Source: Neurospora tetraspora (taxonomy: Eukaryota; Ascomycota; Sordariomycetes; Sordariales; Sordariaceae). From it: DNA of 64,000 nucleotides. Every line of letters starts with the position of its first letter. Within the stretch, counting starts at the first letter, position 1. The stretch covers positions 2,728,001 to 2,792,000 of the forward strand of contig NW_026944388.1 of assembly GCF_033439725.1 (NCBI RefSeq), read 5' to 3'. The position numbers and the translations under genes are program-made. Positions 24,401-35,715 of the stretch are shown in pieces. The notes beneath the pieces are model-generated. The model saw nothing but the letters and a program-made list of their open reading frames with translations, ran no database searches and was not told the DNA's origin.

Positions 24401-26594
24401 ACATACCTACACAGTATGCGCCCTGGACTGGTTTCCTTGACTGCGTGCACGGAAATTGCTTGACTGTTCACACGGAAAACCTTCGCTCACGCGAGATGCC
24501 GCAACTCCAAGGACCCTCCGGCTGTTGTATTTTTGATACGCGGCAATACCAATACGACGTTGCCGGTTCTCTTCTCGTCTCACATATAACGTCTACCACA
24601 CCTAAGATGAGTGATACCGGGAGTCTCAGCCTCTCGGTCATCCTGAAAACGGCACGGTGCGCGTTTATAGCCAATCCGGAAATTTCTCCAAAAGCCATGC
24701 CAATGCTCACCTCAACTGCTCTACGGAAAGTCTGAATCGACCCATTGTCAGCAATGAACGCGAGTTGCCATTTTAGATTTGCCGCTGATGCGAGCGATCC
24801 ACCACCAACCCAGTTGCTTGGGCCGTATGCTCGGGTCACGCCAAGAGGGTCTACACAGTATGGTTGTGCTGTGTGGATGTCTGTGAGCCTTTTGGGCCTC
24901 ATGGACCTCACTACATGTACGCTATTATCGTGGTGGAATCACGAACAGTGTCCGGTTAGCCCTCATTGATCCATCCACCTCCAGGCCGATAACCCATGTT
25001 GCCCACAGGGTGGACTCTTCACGAAAAAAACGGCCAGCAAAAAGGGAAATCCGCGCAAGATAATTTGAGCGAAAATGGCAACACGCCAACCGGAAGTGCT
25101 AGGTAACATTGAGTCTGTCAGTTTCCCCAGGAGGATCGTTGACAGCCCTGTCAAAGACTTTAGTACTTACCAAGCGACCATCACTTCAACATGACATGGC
25201 TCTTACAACCCCTGCTTTTCCTCTACGTTGCCGCACCCCGGCAGCTACCTATCCACTCACTGCCTGCTGACTACTACTGTGTACCTATTCCGCCATTATC
25301 CCCCGTGTTGACTTGTCCACCCCCCGGTACACACTACGTACCGGTACCAGCACGACCACCCAGCAGATAAAAAGCAACTTGAATAGAACGGGTCGAGCAA
25401 CAGAAGCATGGGTGAACAATTTACAGGCTCCGAAATATGCTGGTCACTGTGGCCGGCGGAACTGAGATACCCTTGGAGCTCACACGTCAACTCAAGGGCT
25501 GTGGCTTGTCTCGTGGGACGACTTATGCTCCCCTATCCACGGCCTCTGCTCTTCAGGTAAAGCAACAGTGGTCCAATCAGATTATATAGTCTGGATCCTG
25601 CTGGCGGGGACCTTGAAGCGCGATTTTGCCTCAACCCGATACCGATTCTTGCTTCACCACCGTCACGACATCCTGACTACCCGTGAAGCCAACGAGAATT
25701 CCACCAGAGGCAGACGGACTATCCCAAGAAGCTAACGAAACATAAGGATCTGGAAGGAGGCTTCGTCTTGACACACGCCCACTCAAGCGGCGAACCTCTA
25801 GCGCTACGTGGTCCCCAGGACCATTCAGTGGGCGAGTCTCCTCCTGACGACGATGAGTGGTCCAGAAACCTGCATCCCATCCCACCTTGTCACCGCAACT
25901 ACTCTTGCATCGATTACCCACCGGGACTGCTTGTCTACGCCTGTCATTTTTTCTCTACTCCGCTAGGGGCCCTCGAGCTATCCGCCAGACGACCCTCCTG
26001 TCGAAGTAGTCCCCGCTCGCCTCCACCCGCTGCTAGTCTCTTTAGCTCTTGTCTTTACGCCAGCTTTGTCTCTAAAGCTTGACAACCTGGCTGACACGTT
26101 GGTTGTACGGGCCTCGAACACGTACCCGACATCTTGCAGCTCATCCTGTGTGTGCGTTTGCCGCTACTGCAGTCCGGAACCGACACCGTCCTCGCTATTT
26201 GAACGTGGAGCTGGCAGTACTTCCGACTCGGGTGCCACACTCTTTTGCAGCATAAAGACTCACTCATCCGTCGCACCAGCCGCTAGCAACACTCTCTTCT
26301 TCAACAAAGGTGATTTAATAAACCATTCTATACAGTACCACCGTTAAATCCGTCACGCTGGCGATCCAAGCTCTTTCCCGTCCCCAAGAGCCTCCCCGGA
26401 GGTGGCTCGGCGCGGACTCTTCAGACCACATCTCTTCCATTGCCTACAGCTTTGGGTCTTCGAGCACGACTTTTGGACACAACGGCTTACCAAGTGTCAG
26501 CTCCGGGTTTATACTCGCTTCACAGGGTTCCAACGGCGACGACAGTCGCCAGTATCATGGTGCAGAAGACCACAGAAGCGAAGGGGAACAGGCA
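18412..26594. other. Intergenic, 8.2 kb between divergent SMP-30 and bZIP genes
   Basis: No frame here carries a recognisable domain or a well-supported exon chain. The longest are domain-free (for example about 229 codons on the minus strand at 19235-19924) and lack a good ATG. A 68-codon frame with good start context begins at 22448 but has no support. Simple repeats occur at 18569-18606 and 19427-19456 (GGAGTGGTGCT units), and there are GCTACGCT units near 23435-23460. The last 270 bp, from 26322, read open in the bZIP frame. Long leaders and uORFs upstream of transcription-factor genes are common in Neurospora, so much of this may be regulatory, but small genes cannot be excluded. Confidence 0.5.
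18569..18606. repeat. Tandem repeat, 11-bp unit TTGAGACCCAG
   Basis: Three exact copies of TTGAGACCCAG (18569-18601) are followed by a partial TTGAG. They begin 158 bp upstream of the SMP-30 start codon, so they could lie in its promoter or 5' leader. The exactness suggests a recent duplication. Confidence 0.75.
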
Positions 26595-28475
26595 ATGTCA
26601 CAGAGGGGTCCTGCACCTTACCCTCCCGCGCTCTCATCGTCGCGTGACGTTCACTCCCCGTCGCCGTCCTACCGAGCCTTTGGTCAAGATGGACCGAGCC
26701 ATCGGCATCATCGTAACCTAAGCAACACCTCAATGACCAACATCGACGGAAACCACACTCAAACAGGATCGAAAACTTCCGGCGTGCACAACATTCTGAA
26801 CCCTTCCGAACCCCAAGAGCGTCTTCCTACACCCGCCCCATCTCTCCCAATGCCTTCTGCCCAAAGGGGTAGCCCACAGGCAACCATGAGAATGGGCCAG
26901 TACCCAGTTGATGGTTCCCCATCTCGTTTTTATGGTTATCAGACGCAAAGCATGCCCGGGTCGCGAACTACTACTCCAGTTCCCGCCGCATCCTCCATGG
27001 TGCCTCCTCCGTCTTCCGAACACGAATCTCCTATTACCAACCATCCCTTTCCAATAGCCATGTCGAGGAGGATGTTAACCCCGAGGTCCCCAAGACCATC
27101 AAGCATGAGCCGCGGGACAACAAGGCCCATGGAAGGCCAACAGCTCCCAAGCATGCCATCCCATGTTCAAAGGACCCCAACGCCGTCTCACAACACTTCA
27201 CCACTCAGTGGTCCCCCAACTTTCCCAGGTCCTCGCCCCTTTTCCGGCCCGCTCCACGGACAGGGAGCTTCTTTACCTCCCCCGCCTGCGCAACCGAATA
27301 CTGGAATGGTTGCTCCGTCATCACAGCCGCTTCTGGGTCAAAGACTTCCGCCACCTGTAACAGCAGGGCCGCTACAATCTGGCCATCTTACTCGGGAGCC
27401 CGCAGGAAGACCTGTTTCTCACCCGTCCTTCCCCAGTCCTCCAACCACGACTACTGGACCCGTATCAGGCGGGTTGACCGCCGCTTATCTGCTTCAGGAC
27501 CGAAGCAGGCTTGCAGTTGATGGCCGACAGCACATGATTACCATTACACCATCTGTTGGCGAAGAGATTTTGGTTCCGGTAGATATCCATCAAGGCTCGA
27601 GACAGGCGGATGCGAAGCGACAGCGAAACGCGGGAGCCTCGGCGCGGTTCAGACAGCGAAAGAGGGAGATCGAGCGGAACAGGGAGAGGGATTTGCAGAG
27701 ACTGGAGGTTGAGAGCCGGGAGTGGGCCAAGAAAATGCAGGATTTGACCACTGAGCGCGATTACTTTCGCAGCGAGGCAGAACGTTTGAGGAAGATTGTG
27801 GCTGGCATTCCTGAATTCAGCAAGCTGGCGGACCCAGCACAACCGACTCCTGTATCGTCGCCCCCAAGCGTACCCTCGTTTTCGGTCGAGAACAGCCCCC
27901 GTACGGGACCGCTACCTCCACCGCAGCCGCAAGCCCAACCCCCGCAGTCACACCAGCTTTCAAACCCTTATACTCATTCACGCACCCGGTCGCATCCCGA
28001 CAACACCCATTCGTCTCCATACGACGAGTCCTTGACACTCGAGAGGCCCAGAAGACGGAGGAGGACTGACACAGACCCGTCGCCCACTACTGGAGCTTAC
28101 GCACACAACACGCCCGCTCCCATGGCCATGCCTCAATCAGCCTTCGGCTTGGCTCACTCACCTCATCTCCCTCCTCCAAGATTACCCCCTCTTCGGGGAC
28201 TTGATCAGCCTCAATCGACCACAACCCCGCCCCCGGCATCCAATGGACCGCATGCTGTCCCCTTAACTTCGCAAAGCCCATCAGGTGGTGCCTATCAGCC
28301 CTATCCTCCTGCGCCCGCTCCTAGGCCAGAGATAGGATGGGCTATCAACCAAAGAGGCCCCCTCGAAGGTGCCCATAGACATCCGTTGCAGGGGTCCCAT
28401 GGTCATCCTGAGAGCCTACGAAGGCCAGTTGAGCAATGGAGGCATGAGCCGCATTCCAACCGACCCGCCGCTTAA
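26595..28475 (+). CDS. bZIP transcription factor (start uncertain)
   Basis: From the first in-frame ATG the product has 626 residues. The bZIP domain is at about 338-402. The basic region reads KRQRNAGASARFRQRKREIE, with the N-x7-R signature (Asn, ASARFR, RK) of the GCN4/CYS-3/MetR-like class. It is followed by a zipper with Leu/Leu/Met/Phe/Leu spaced in heptads. The rest is disordered, Pro/Ser/Gln-rich, with a VHNILNPSE motif near residue 55 of a kind often seen in fungal regulators, and a basic RRRRRT segment near 490. It is a nuclear DNA-binding protein; its targets are unknown. The same frame is open upstream to 26322 without an ATG and reads plausible protein (for example SDHISSIAYSFGSS), so the true start probably lies in an upstream exon. 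Long flanking spaces on both sides suggest complex regulation. Confidence 0.87.
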   Translation: MSQRGPAPYPPALSSSRDVHSPSPSYRAFGQDGPSHRHHRNLSNTSMTNIDGNHTQTGSKTSGVHNILNPSEPQERLPTPAPSLPMPSAQRGSPQATMRMGQYPVDGSPSRFYGYQTQSMPGSRTTTPVPAASSMVPPPSSEHESPITNHPFPIAMSRRMLTPRSPRPSSMSRGTTRPMEGQQLPSMPSHVQRTPTPSHNTSPLSGPPTFPGPRPFSGPLHGQGASLPPPPAQPNTGMVAPSSQPLLGQRLPPPVTAGPLQSGHLTREPAGRPVSHPSFPSPPTTTTGPVSGGLTAAYLLQDRSRLAVDGRQHMITITPSVGEEILVPVDIHQGSRQADAKRQRNAGASARFRQRKREIERNRERDLQRLEVESREWAKKMQDLTTERDYFRSEAERLRKIVAGIPEFSKLADPAQPTPVSSPPSVPSFSVENSPRTGPLPPPQPQAQPPQSHQLSNPYTHSRTRSHPDNTHSSPYDESLTLERPRRRRRTDTDPSPTTGAYAHNTPAPMAMPQSAFGLAHSPHLPPPRLPPLRGLDQPQSTTTPPPASNGPHAVPLTSQSPSGGAYQPYPPAPAPRPEIGWAINQRGPLEGAHRHPLQGSHGHPESLRRPVEQWRHEPHSNRPAA

Positions 28476-31400
28476 CGAGTGATCTCGCTCAAGCCCAACT
28501 ACACAACATTACGCTCTTTATTTTCGCATCTTTCTTTTGTCTTTTCCCCTGATCTAGAGTTATCTGAAAGCGAGACCGGGCAACCGGCAATGGCTGTTTC
28601 ATTGATGAGAGCGTGTTTCTTTTCCTAGACTTTGTGTCTTACTACGTTCGTTTTGTATCAAAATTCCATTTGTCATGTTGATTCACTTCGCTCCATGTTT
28701 CACATTCATCGTTACTCCTTTTACTGCTTCCTCCTGAACCAAGCTTGCGTTCGAGCGTCATACGGCTGGTCCTTACCGCTACCTATTCTTCGCTTCCGCA
28801 CCTAATCCTTCTACAACCACGGCTTATCAACCTACTAATCAGCTTTCAAATATCGCAACTCCGCTGCCCCATTAGTCTGTTAATATCCCTGCCTATAACG
28901 GGGCCGAGAGGAGGTGGTCACGGGAACATGTCCCGTGTTTTTCTCATTTTGGTGTGCAACCAGGGTCATCATCATTGGGTTGGTGTTTTACAGGAATTTG
29001 GCTTTTATCATGTCCGGGGGTGGCGCTTTGCATTTTTGGCCGTTCGTTATATTGCATCTGGACTTCTTTTCATTTACGGGGGACCACCGGGATCATAATT
29101 TCTGTTTCACATATAATGGGACTGGCAAATCACGGGTACAACCCGTCGGGGGGATGTCAGGGGCTCGTAAAAGTCTAGGAGATAGACGACCCTTTAATTG
29201 GCCAAGGCGGAGTTCGTTATGAAAAGCTACGCCGAGGATGGAGTGTGCGGTTTAGGAATAGGATAATTGGAGCTTAATAGTTGGGCAGAAGAACGGGCTA
29301 CTGTATGTATGTCTTTGACTCAAGGCACTTTTCTGAGACATGGAGTTGTGAAATCTGCGGATTTGAATGGAAGATTCGCCCGAAGTTCGAAGAGTGATCA
29401 TATCTCACACTCGCCATCACATTCAGCCCCATCACAACAGTGTCTTTCCGACCTTCGGTTGGGTTGGAAATCAAATGTGATATTCACACGTTTTCCAGCG
29501 GATATTTCGGGTCACGGAAGCCCAATACCTGATACACCATATTAGAGATGCACATTCTCGATGAAACTCAGGTCGCAATCAATCATTTAGCGACCCGGTC
29601 CCGTAACAGTGCTCCATCTCATCACACTCCATTTACACAACATGTGGCACCCCTGCAATACACTGGTAAATTGATAATCGAGAAAGGAACCACAGCATGG
29701 GCATGACACCCCCTCATGGAGTGACATCATGACTACTTTAAGATTTGGAAGCGGAGTCTCCAAGCGACGGGGGGAGACGGACGGGGACGGGGACGGGGTC
29801 TAGATGACTACCGAAATGAAGACCACGTTTTTGCCAAGTTGTGGATTTTCCCGTTAATGTCTGATTATGATTAGGTAGGTACGAAAATGGCATACTGTAC
29901 GGGTTCGTTTATGAAGTCTCGAGCTCGTTCGAGGTTCTTCTTGAGTAGTGGAGTTAGATGATCCGGTACGGAACGACGAGCAGTGCAAAGTGACCAGTCG
30001 TCAATGCTACCTACCATAACGAACGCCAACACGAGAACTCAATCTTGGGTTTCTCTTCTTCTAGACCCTCGATGGGTGCCGGATTCGGTCGAGTGGTAAC
30101 ATCAATATGGCTCGATTAGGGTTGTGTTGGGCGTGAAGGAGACAAAAAGAGACAAATAGAGAAATGAGTGAGACATTGGGAATACTGTGAAAAAGCAAAG
30201 TGCTTCGGAACTGGAAGTGTCTGGGGGGTAAATGGCGTTGATGGCTGCGAAGAAGCATGGGAAGTTGAAGAGAAGAAAATGGGAAGAAAAGGGAGAAGTG
30301 CAAAGGTGAGTGAGTCAGTTCTTAGTAGTCAAGAAGGGGATGTTCGATATTGACCGGAAACATGCGCTTTGAGGGATCACTTTGCGGGTGTTCTGAAGAG
30401 TGGAAAGTTGGTGGTTTCTTGTATCTTTTCTGTTCACTACTAAGTATTCACAGATCTTCGTGGATACCTAGGTACCTAACTTCTCGAACAAAGGCCATTA
30501 TTCATCTTGAACTCCAGTGCAGCAGCCAGAAGTTCCCCAACTAAAGACCTCATGCTTCGTAATTACCACCCAAGAACGGAGAAGAAGCTCCCAAATCGTT
30601 TCTAAGTAAAGAAACAAAACAACGCCTTTCGTCGAGGCAGTGAAGATGACCTCTCGTCCAAAAAAAAAGCATCGAAATCAACCAGTCAACGGCTCACGCC
30701 CTACACCACATGTCGGATAGCCATTGACTGTTGGGTGATGGAAGGTGAGAATAAGAATGATGATGATGCACATACGGGTACTGTGCGTATACAAAAGCAA
30801 AGCTTCACAGAACTAGAAGGCCGAATGGGAATGACTGGTAGCGAGTAATACCTGGCTGGCTGGCTAGAAAGATCATGGTGATGATGATGACTGACTGCAG
30901 TAATCCAGCCGGCCGTGAGGCCGTGACGTGACTCCTGAGTTCTTACGTGCATGATGATCTACCGCTAGTTTTTTAGGCAGCCAGGGGAAGGGGAAGAGAA
31001 AAGAAAAACTTCGGGGCTGTTGGATGGAAGGTTAACTACTTACAAGGGCCGGTGAACCAACGATATTACATACCTGGGAAGAAGAAAAGGGTGGAAAATG
31101 AGGCGGTGGAAATGGTGGTGATGTTGGTGGTGGGAGTGGTGGAGATAAAGATGGGTGTGTTCTTTGCCAAGTGTTTTTTTAACCATTGTACCTGTGATCA
31201 TAGGTAGGTACTTGTCGATGTGAAGTCTGCACGGCTTTCATCATCAGTACATACGCAGACATTCACTCTTCTGTTCGCCATGTTCCTACCACCACCATCA
31301 GTATCCCGAAGTGCTAAAGATCCGAGGCTTTTCCGAGCAGTGACCGGAAGAAGATCATTACCTCGGATTCTCAGGGCTAGTGTACGTACCTTTCTTCTTT

Positions 31401-33349
31401 GAATCTTACCTAGCCTTCATCTCCACACCACCAGCACCACCGCCATCATCACGGGCAATCTATCCATAGCATGGCATGGCATGGCGGGCGCTCCGCGCGC
31501 CCCAAGCGCTTGTTTACCACACGTCCGTCCGTCCGTCCCGCAACACGCAATGAGGTGTAGTTGGGATAAGCGCTTGTGAGACTCGCATGCGTCTCGTCCC
31601 CTACATACTTCTTCATGCACACTGCAGCTCATTCGTTTCGGCAACTTGCCGCGACTGACGTACAGTGTACCTCGTCACAAGTAACAAGTAACTCCCCCGT
31701 CCTGGTCCGCCCCGGTCCTAGTCTCCGTCCGTCCGTCCTTTTTCTCCTGAATTGGGGCCGCGGAAGCTAAGCACGCGTTCTTGCAAATTTCTAGACGCCA
31801 GTTGTACACACACCAACGACACGAAAGCCTCACTTAAAGCACTTTGCCTCACAGACACATTTGGCGAGCTGCATGGGGTTCTCGAAGGGGTTACTAACGG
31901 AGGGAAGCCAACGCGAAAAGAAAAGATGAGGATGGTCATGAAGATCCGGGGTTTTGCCGGCGGTACTTTTGTTTTGGTTTTCTTTTGTTCTTTTGATGAG
32001 ACCCTGCCCTGGGAACCTGGATAGTGGCAGTAGATATATCAAACTTGCAGTTGCAGTTTATTGACAGTTGACAGTTGACGTCTTGTGGTTACCTATCATT
32101 CAACATTTTAATTAGTGCAAACCTCAGCGATGTAACGGTCCTCAATAAATAGAGGTACAGTGTGCATGATGTGCACGACGGGATTTGCTTCTGCTTTTCT
32201 GACCGAGAATGCAACCAACCTTTGGCAAAAGCTCACTTGCCAATTGCTGTTGCTACTTGATGCTTTTTTCTGCTGATCAGTACCAATTATACGATGTGTC
32301 TCACTTTTGAAGAAAAGTGCGATCGAGAACAGTCCGTCCGTCGCCGACATCAAGCATCCTTGATGGTGATGATGGACCCGATATCCGAGACCGAAATGGA
32401 GATGCGAGGTAGTTCGGGAGGAGGAGGCAACGATTGGGCATCAATTGACATCAACCCAATGTCTTGACGGATTGTTCTCGACCTCGAAGAATTTCCGTCC
32501 GGAGTGTGGGATGGATGTGTTCGGTAAGGGAGACTGGGAGTAGGTAGAGATACCTCGACACAGTTTCAAGACGTTAACGGTGTACTACCCTCTAGCGCGA
32601 AATGAAGGAGCCTTGAGGTTCTTTTCAGTACAGTATTGGCGCGGTCAATTGTTACTGTCGAGCATCTGATGCGACTCCAGTGGGAATTGCGAGAAATGCG
32701 AAATTGGCTAAGAACTTCGCCAGCGGAAGCAGCCGAGTTGTGCGGAGAAAGAATCTCATGACATGAAGCGAGCGAGGGGGGAGGCTATTGCTGTTCCATG
32801 GCCATGGAAGCGACTTCCATGGGAGCACATGGGATGGAGGGTGGGGGCTGCGCTAAAGTGGCAGGCTGGACCCTAACCCCCAATGAAAATCCACGTGCGA
32901 GCAAAGACGCTAGAGGTAAGAAACAGTCTTGAAGTTTACAATACCATGGTATTGTAACAGAATACCAGATGGTGCCAAACTGGTAATTTACTAGCTTCAG
33001 GCATGTGCACTGTTTTCGACACTGTCTGTAGGCAGCTCGCTTCTGTAGCACCCAGCAATCTGATCACAACATCACCACTAATTGCAGCGTCAAACTCACC
33101 ACCTCACCTAGGTCACCGCACCCCAAATCAGATTCAACTCCCAGAACAGTCACGGATCGACGCGACCTCTTCACAGCCGACATATTCGTCGCAAGTGCGC
33201 GCCTGAAGAGGCCCCGAGCAAGGACCCCCGTCTGGGATTCTGGGTCGTCACATGGAGGCCAAGCAGACCGCGGACGATATTCCCATCCATTCCAAGGGGT
33301 CTGGAATCCACAGGACTACCGCCTTTTGAACCAACAACAACAACAGAAA
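28476..33349. other. Intergenic, 4.9 kb between bZIP and NFKBIL1-like genes
   Basis: This contains the bZIP 3' region and the promoter of the downstream gene. There are no supported genes. Low-complexity stretches include GGACGG units near 29770-29800, TGGCTGGC near 30851 and CGTCCGTC runs near 31521-31540 and 31725-31737. Frames are short and lack domains. Confidence 0.55.
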
Positions 33350-34834
33350 ATGTCCTTTGACGGATTCAACTCACCGCCACGATCCCCCAAACGGCGAAGA
33401 ATCTTGGCTTCTTACAACCCTGTTCCTGTTCCTGTTACACCTGCAAAAAGCGATGCTGAGGCCCTAGATGGTAACAGTGCAAGGGCTGTTGGTGGTGGGG
33501 GTACTGCTGCTGGTACGGTCAGGGGCCGGTCACGGTCAACTTCACTGGCGGCTGAGGCTCCAAAGGACAGCAGGTCGGATAGGGGTATTAGCCATGACCG
33601 CGATGATCCCATGACTGGGGTTGGGGAGGATATCGTTGGTGGGCATGAGGATGGGGAAGGTGAGCGTGATCGTGAACGCAAAAGGGATAGGGAGGCTGAT
33701 GGGGACCAGGATCGGGATTCTGAAGGGAGGAGGAGGGAGAAGAAGCCTAAGGTGACCAAGTTCCGGTTCAAGGACAAGGATAGGGAATCACGGAGGAGGA
33801 GGAGACGGTCACGGTCACGGTCGCGGTCGCCATCACGATCAAGATCGCGCTCACCTAGATCAGATCGGCACCGTAGTCGCCGGCATCGTTCCGAGGAGGA
33901 TGACCGTGACGGCCGGGAAAGAGAGCAAAGGAATAGGAGCAGAGACCGCGACCGGGACCGGGACCGGGACAGGGATCGGGATGAAGAACCTAAAGACGGC
34001 GAACCCCGTCGCAAACACCGCCATCGTCACCGTCACCGCCGGCACCGTCACCATCGCTCACCCACTCCACAACAAGGACAGCCCGACCCCAATCTAGACG
34101 ACCCCTTCGCCGAACCCCCACTAGACCCCGAAGCCGCCTTCCGCGAGTCCCTCTTCGACGCCATGGCCGACGACGAAGGAGCCGCCTACTGGGAAGGCGT
34201 CTACGGCCAGCCTATCCACGTGTACTCATCCGCGCGGGAGCGTGTCAACCCCGAGGGCGAGCTCGAGCGGATGACGGACGAGGAGTATGCTGCGTATGTC
34301 CGACAGAGGATGTGGGAAAAGACGCACCAGGGCTTGCTGGAGGAGCGGGAGCGGAGGCAGAAGCAGAAGGAGGAAGAGAGGAGGAGGGAAGAGGAGGAGC
34401 GGAGGATCGCCAAGGAGATGGAGCGGAGCTTGAAGAGGGGCGAGGAGAGGAGGAAGAGGAGGGTGTGGAAGGACAGGTGGGAGGAGTATCTCAAGGCTTG
34501 GGAGGACTTTGCTGCTGCTGCCGCCGCTACTACGGGAGGTGGGAAGATTGATGCGGAGAAAATTCCTTGGCCTGTTAATAGGGAGGTGGTGGGTGGGAAG
34601 ATTGAGGAGATGGATCCCGAAACGGTTAGGGCGTTTTTTGTGCACGGGATAGGGTTGGAAGAGCTGGGAGAGAAGGAGTTTGCGGTAAGGTTGAAGGACG
34701 AGAGAGTCCGCTGGCATCCGGATAAGATGCAGCAGCGGTTGGGAGGGGATGTGGATGCTGCGATCATGAGGGATGTGACGGCGATTTTCCAGATTGTGGA
34801 TAAGCTGTGGAATGATACACGGAAGAGCTCATGA
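33350..34834 (+). CDS. NFKBIL1-like SR/RD-rich nuclear protein
   Basis: A single exon of 494 residues starts at the ATG in GAAAATGTCC. The N-terminus begins MSFDGFNSPPRSPKRRR. Residues about 100-260 are dense in Arg-Ser, Arg-Asp, Arg-Glu and His-Arg dipeptides, typical of splicing-associated proteins. A segment WEGVYGQPIHVY (about 283-294) is followed by a long charged coiled coil (about 325-395), an Ala run and a C-terminal block with RWHPDKMQQRLGG and a final VTAIFQIVDKLWN. That last block is a J-domain-like signature seen in NF-kappa-B-inhibitor-like protein 1 and its fungal relatives. Human NFKBIL1 has been linked to pre-mRNA splicing, which fits the SR region. No ankyrin repeats are visible, so the relation rests on the C-terminus. 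Confidence 0.78.
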   Translation: MSFDGFNSPPRSPKRRRILASYNPVPVPVTPAKSDAEALDGNSARAVGGGGTAAGTVRGRSRSTSLAAEAPKDSRSDRGISHDRDDPMTGVGEDIVGGHEDGEGERDRERKRDREADGDQDRDSEGRRREKKPKVTKFRFKDKDRESRRRRRRSRSRSRSPSRSRSRSPRSDRHRSRRHRSEEDDRDGREREQRNRSRDRDRDRDRDRDRDEEPKDGEPRRKHRHRHRHRRHRHHRSPTPQQGQPDPNLDDPFAEPPLDPEAAFRESLFDAMADDEGAAYWEGVYGQPIHVYSSARERVNPEGELERMTDEEYAAYVRQRMWEKTHQGLLEERERRQKQKEEERRREEEERRIAKEMERSLKRGEERRKRRVWKDRWEEYLKAWEDFAAAAAATTGGGKIDAEKIPWPVNREVVGGKIEEMDPETVRAFFVHGIGLEELGEKEFAVRLKDERVRWHPDKMQQRLGGDVDAAIMRDVTAIFQIVDKLWNDTRKSS

Positions 34835-35715
34835 TGGTATATTTATAATGGGACAAAGCTACAAGGCATGGCATGGCGTTAGGGTTGTTGTGTTGGATCG
34901 TTCGTACGGTAGCTTTACTCCGGTTGAATTTACGTTGACCGGATTCGCACCGGACATTAGAGTCCTAGTTGACGGATTTTGTGACATAGTTGAGGGCATT
35001 ATGATAAACGATATAGTGATATCAATGGAATGATTCCATCTACGCCTCTACCGCAGGTCAGTGGGTGAATGCCTTCGATCTCGATGTCAACTCATTACCC
35101 CTGAGACACAACTCAGGGTTAGAGGTGATGGATATGCAAACGTTATGCACAGGGTTAAGTGTGGTGGTACTGATGCACTAAGCGCAGGCCACCGCCACAC
35201 CAATTAAGCCAAGCCACAAATAACCGTTGGAAAAGTTTGCACTGGGCAAGTGATCTTCGTTATAGTGAGTCCCGCCCCTGATTTTCGTCCCACAGGGCCC
35301 ATTTGTCCCCTATAGGATTTAGATAACGCAAAGACTAGCTGTGGCTGAAAGCAAGGCTAGCACTGTGATTAACATGCAGGCAACAGTGGATAACCTTCGT
35401 TGTTGACCCATCCTTGACGTGGAGCTCCACATTATTTTCTCGACCTCCAGACCCTGTTCTCTCTATCAAACTGCATTCATCTCCATCTGAAGTCTTCACT
35501 TCATCCGCGACTGCGACTGCGACTTCGAACTTGCTGCTCGGTTTTTGCTGCAAACTCGATCGCAAACTATCAATCACTCGACATTGCACCTTCTGTCGCT
35601 GTGACTCGGCCAGTCGCGCGCCTCGGTTGACTGTCCTGTTGCACTTTTTATTGCAAACTTTGGACTTGGTCACCGGCTGAATCTTCTTGTATGTGTAAGA
35701 GTTACCATCTCAATC
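34835..35715. other. Intergenic, 0.9 kb
   Basis: This is the 3' region of the NFKBIL1-like gene and the promoter of the 907-residue protein gene. A palindromic-looking GCCACACCAATTAAGCC stretch and pyrimidine-rich leader sequence are visible. I see no gene. Confidence 0.5.

Noticed and set aside
31500-31740. CGTCCGTC repeats as a minisatellite or element end
   Set aside because: Only short tetranucleotide runs occur at two places, without inverted or direct terminal structure.
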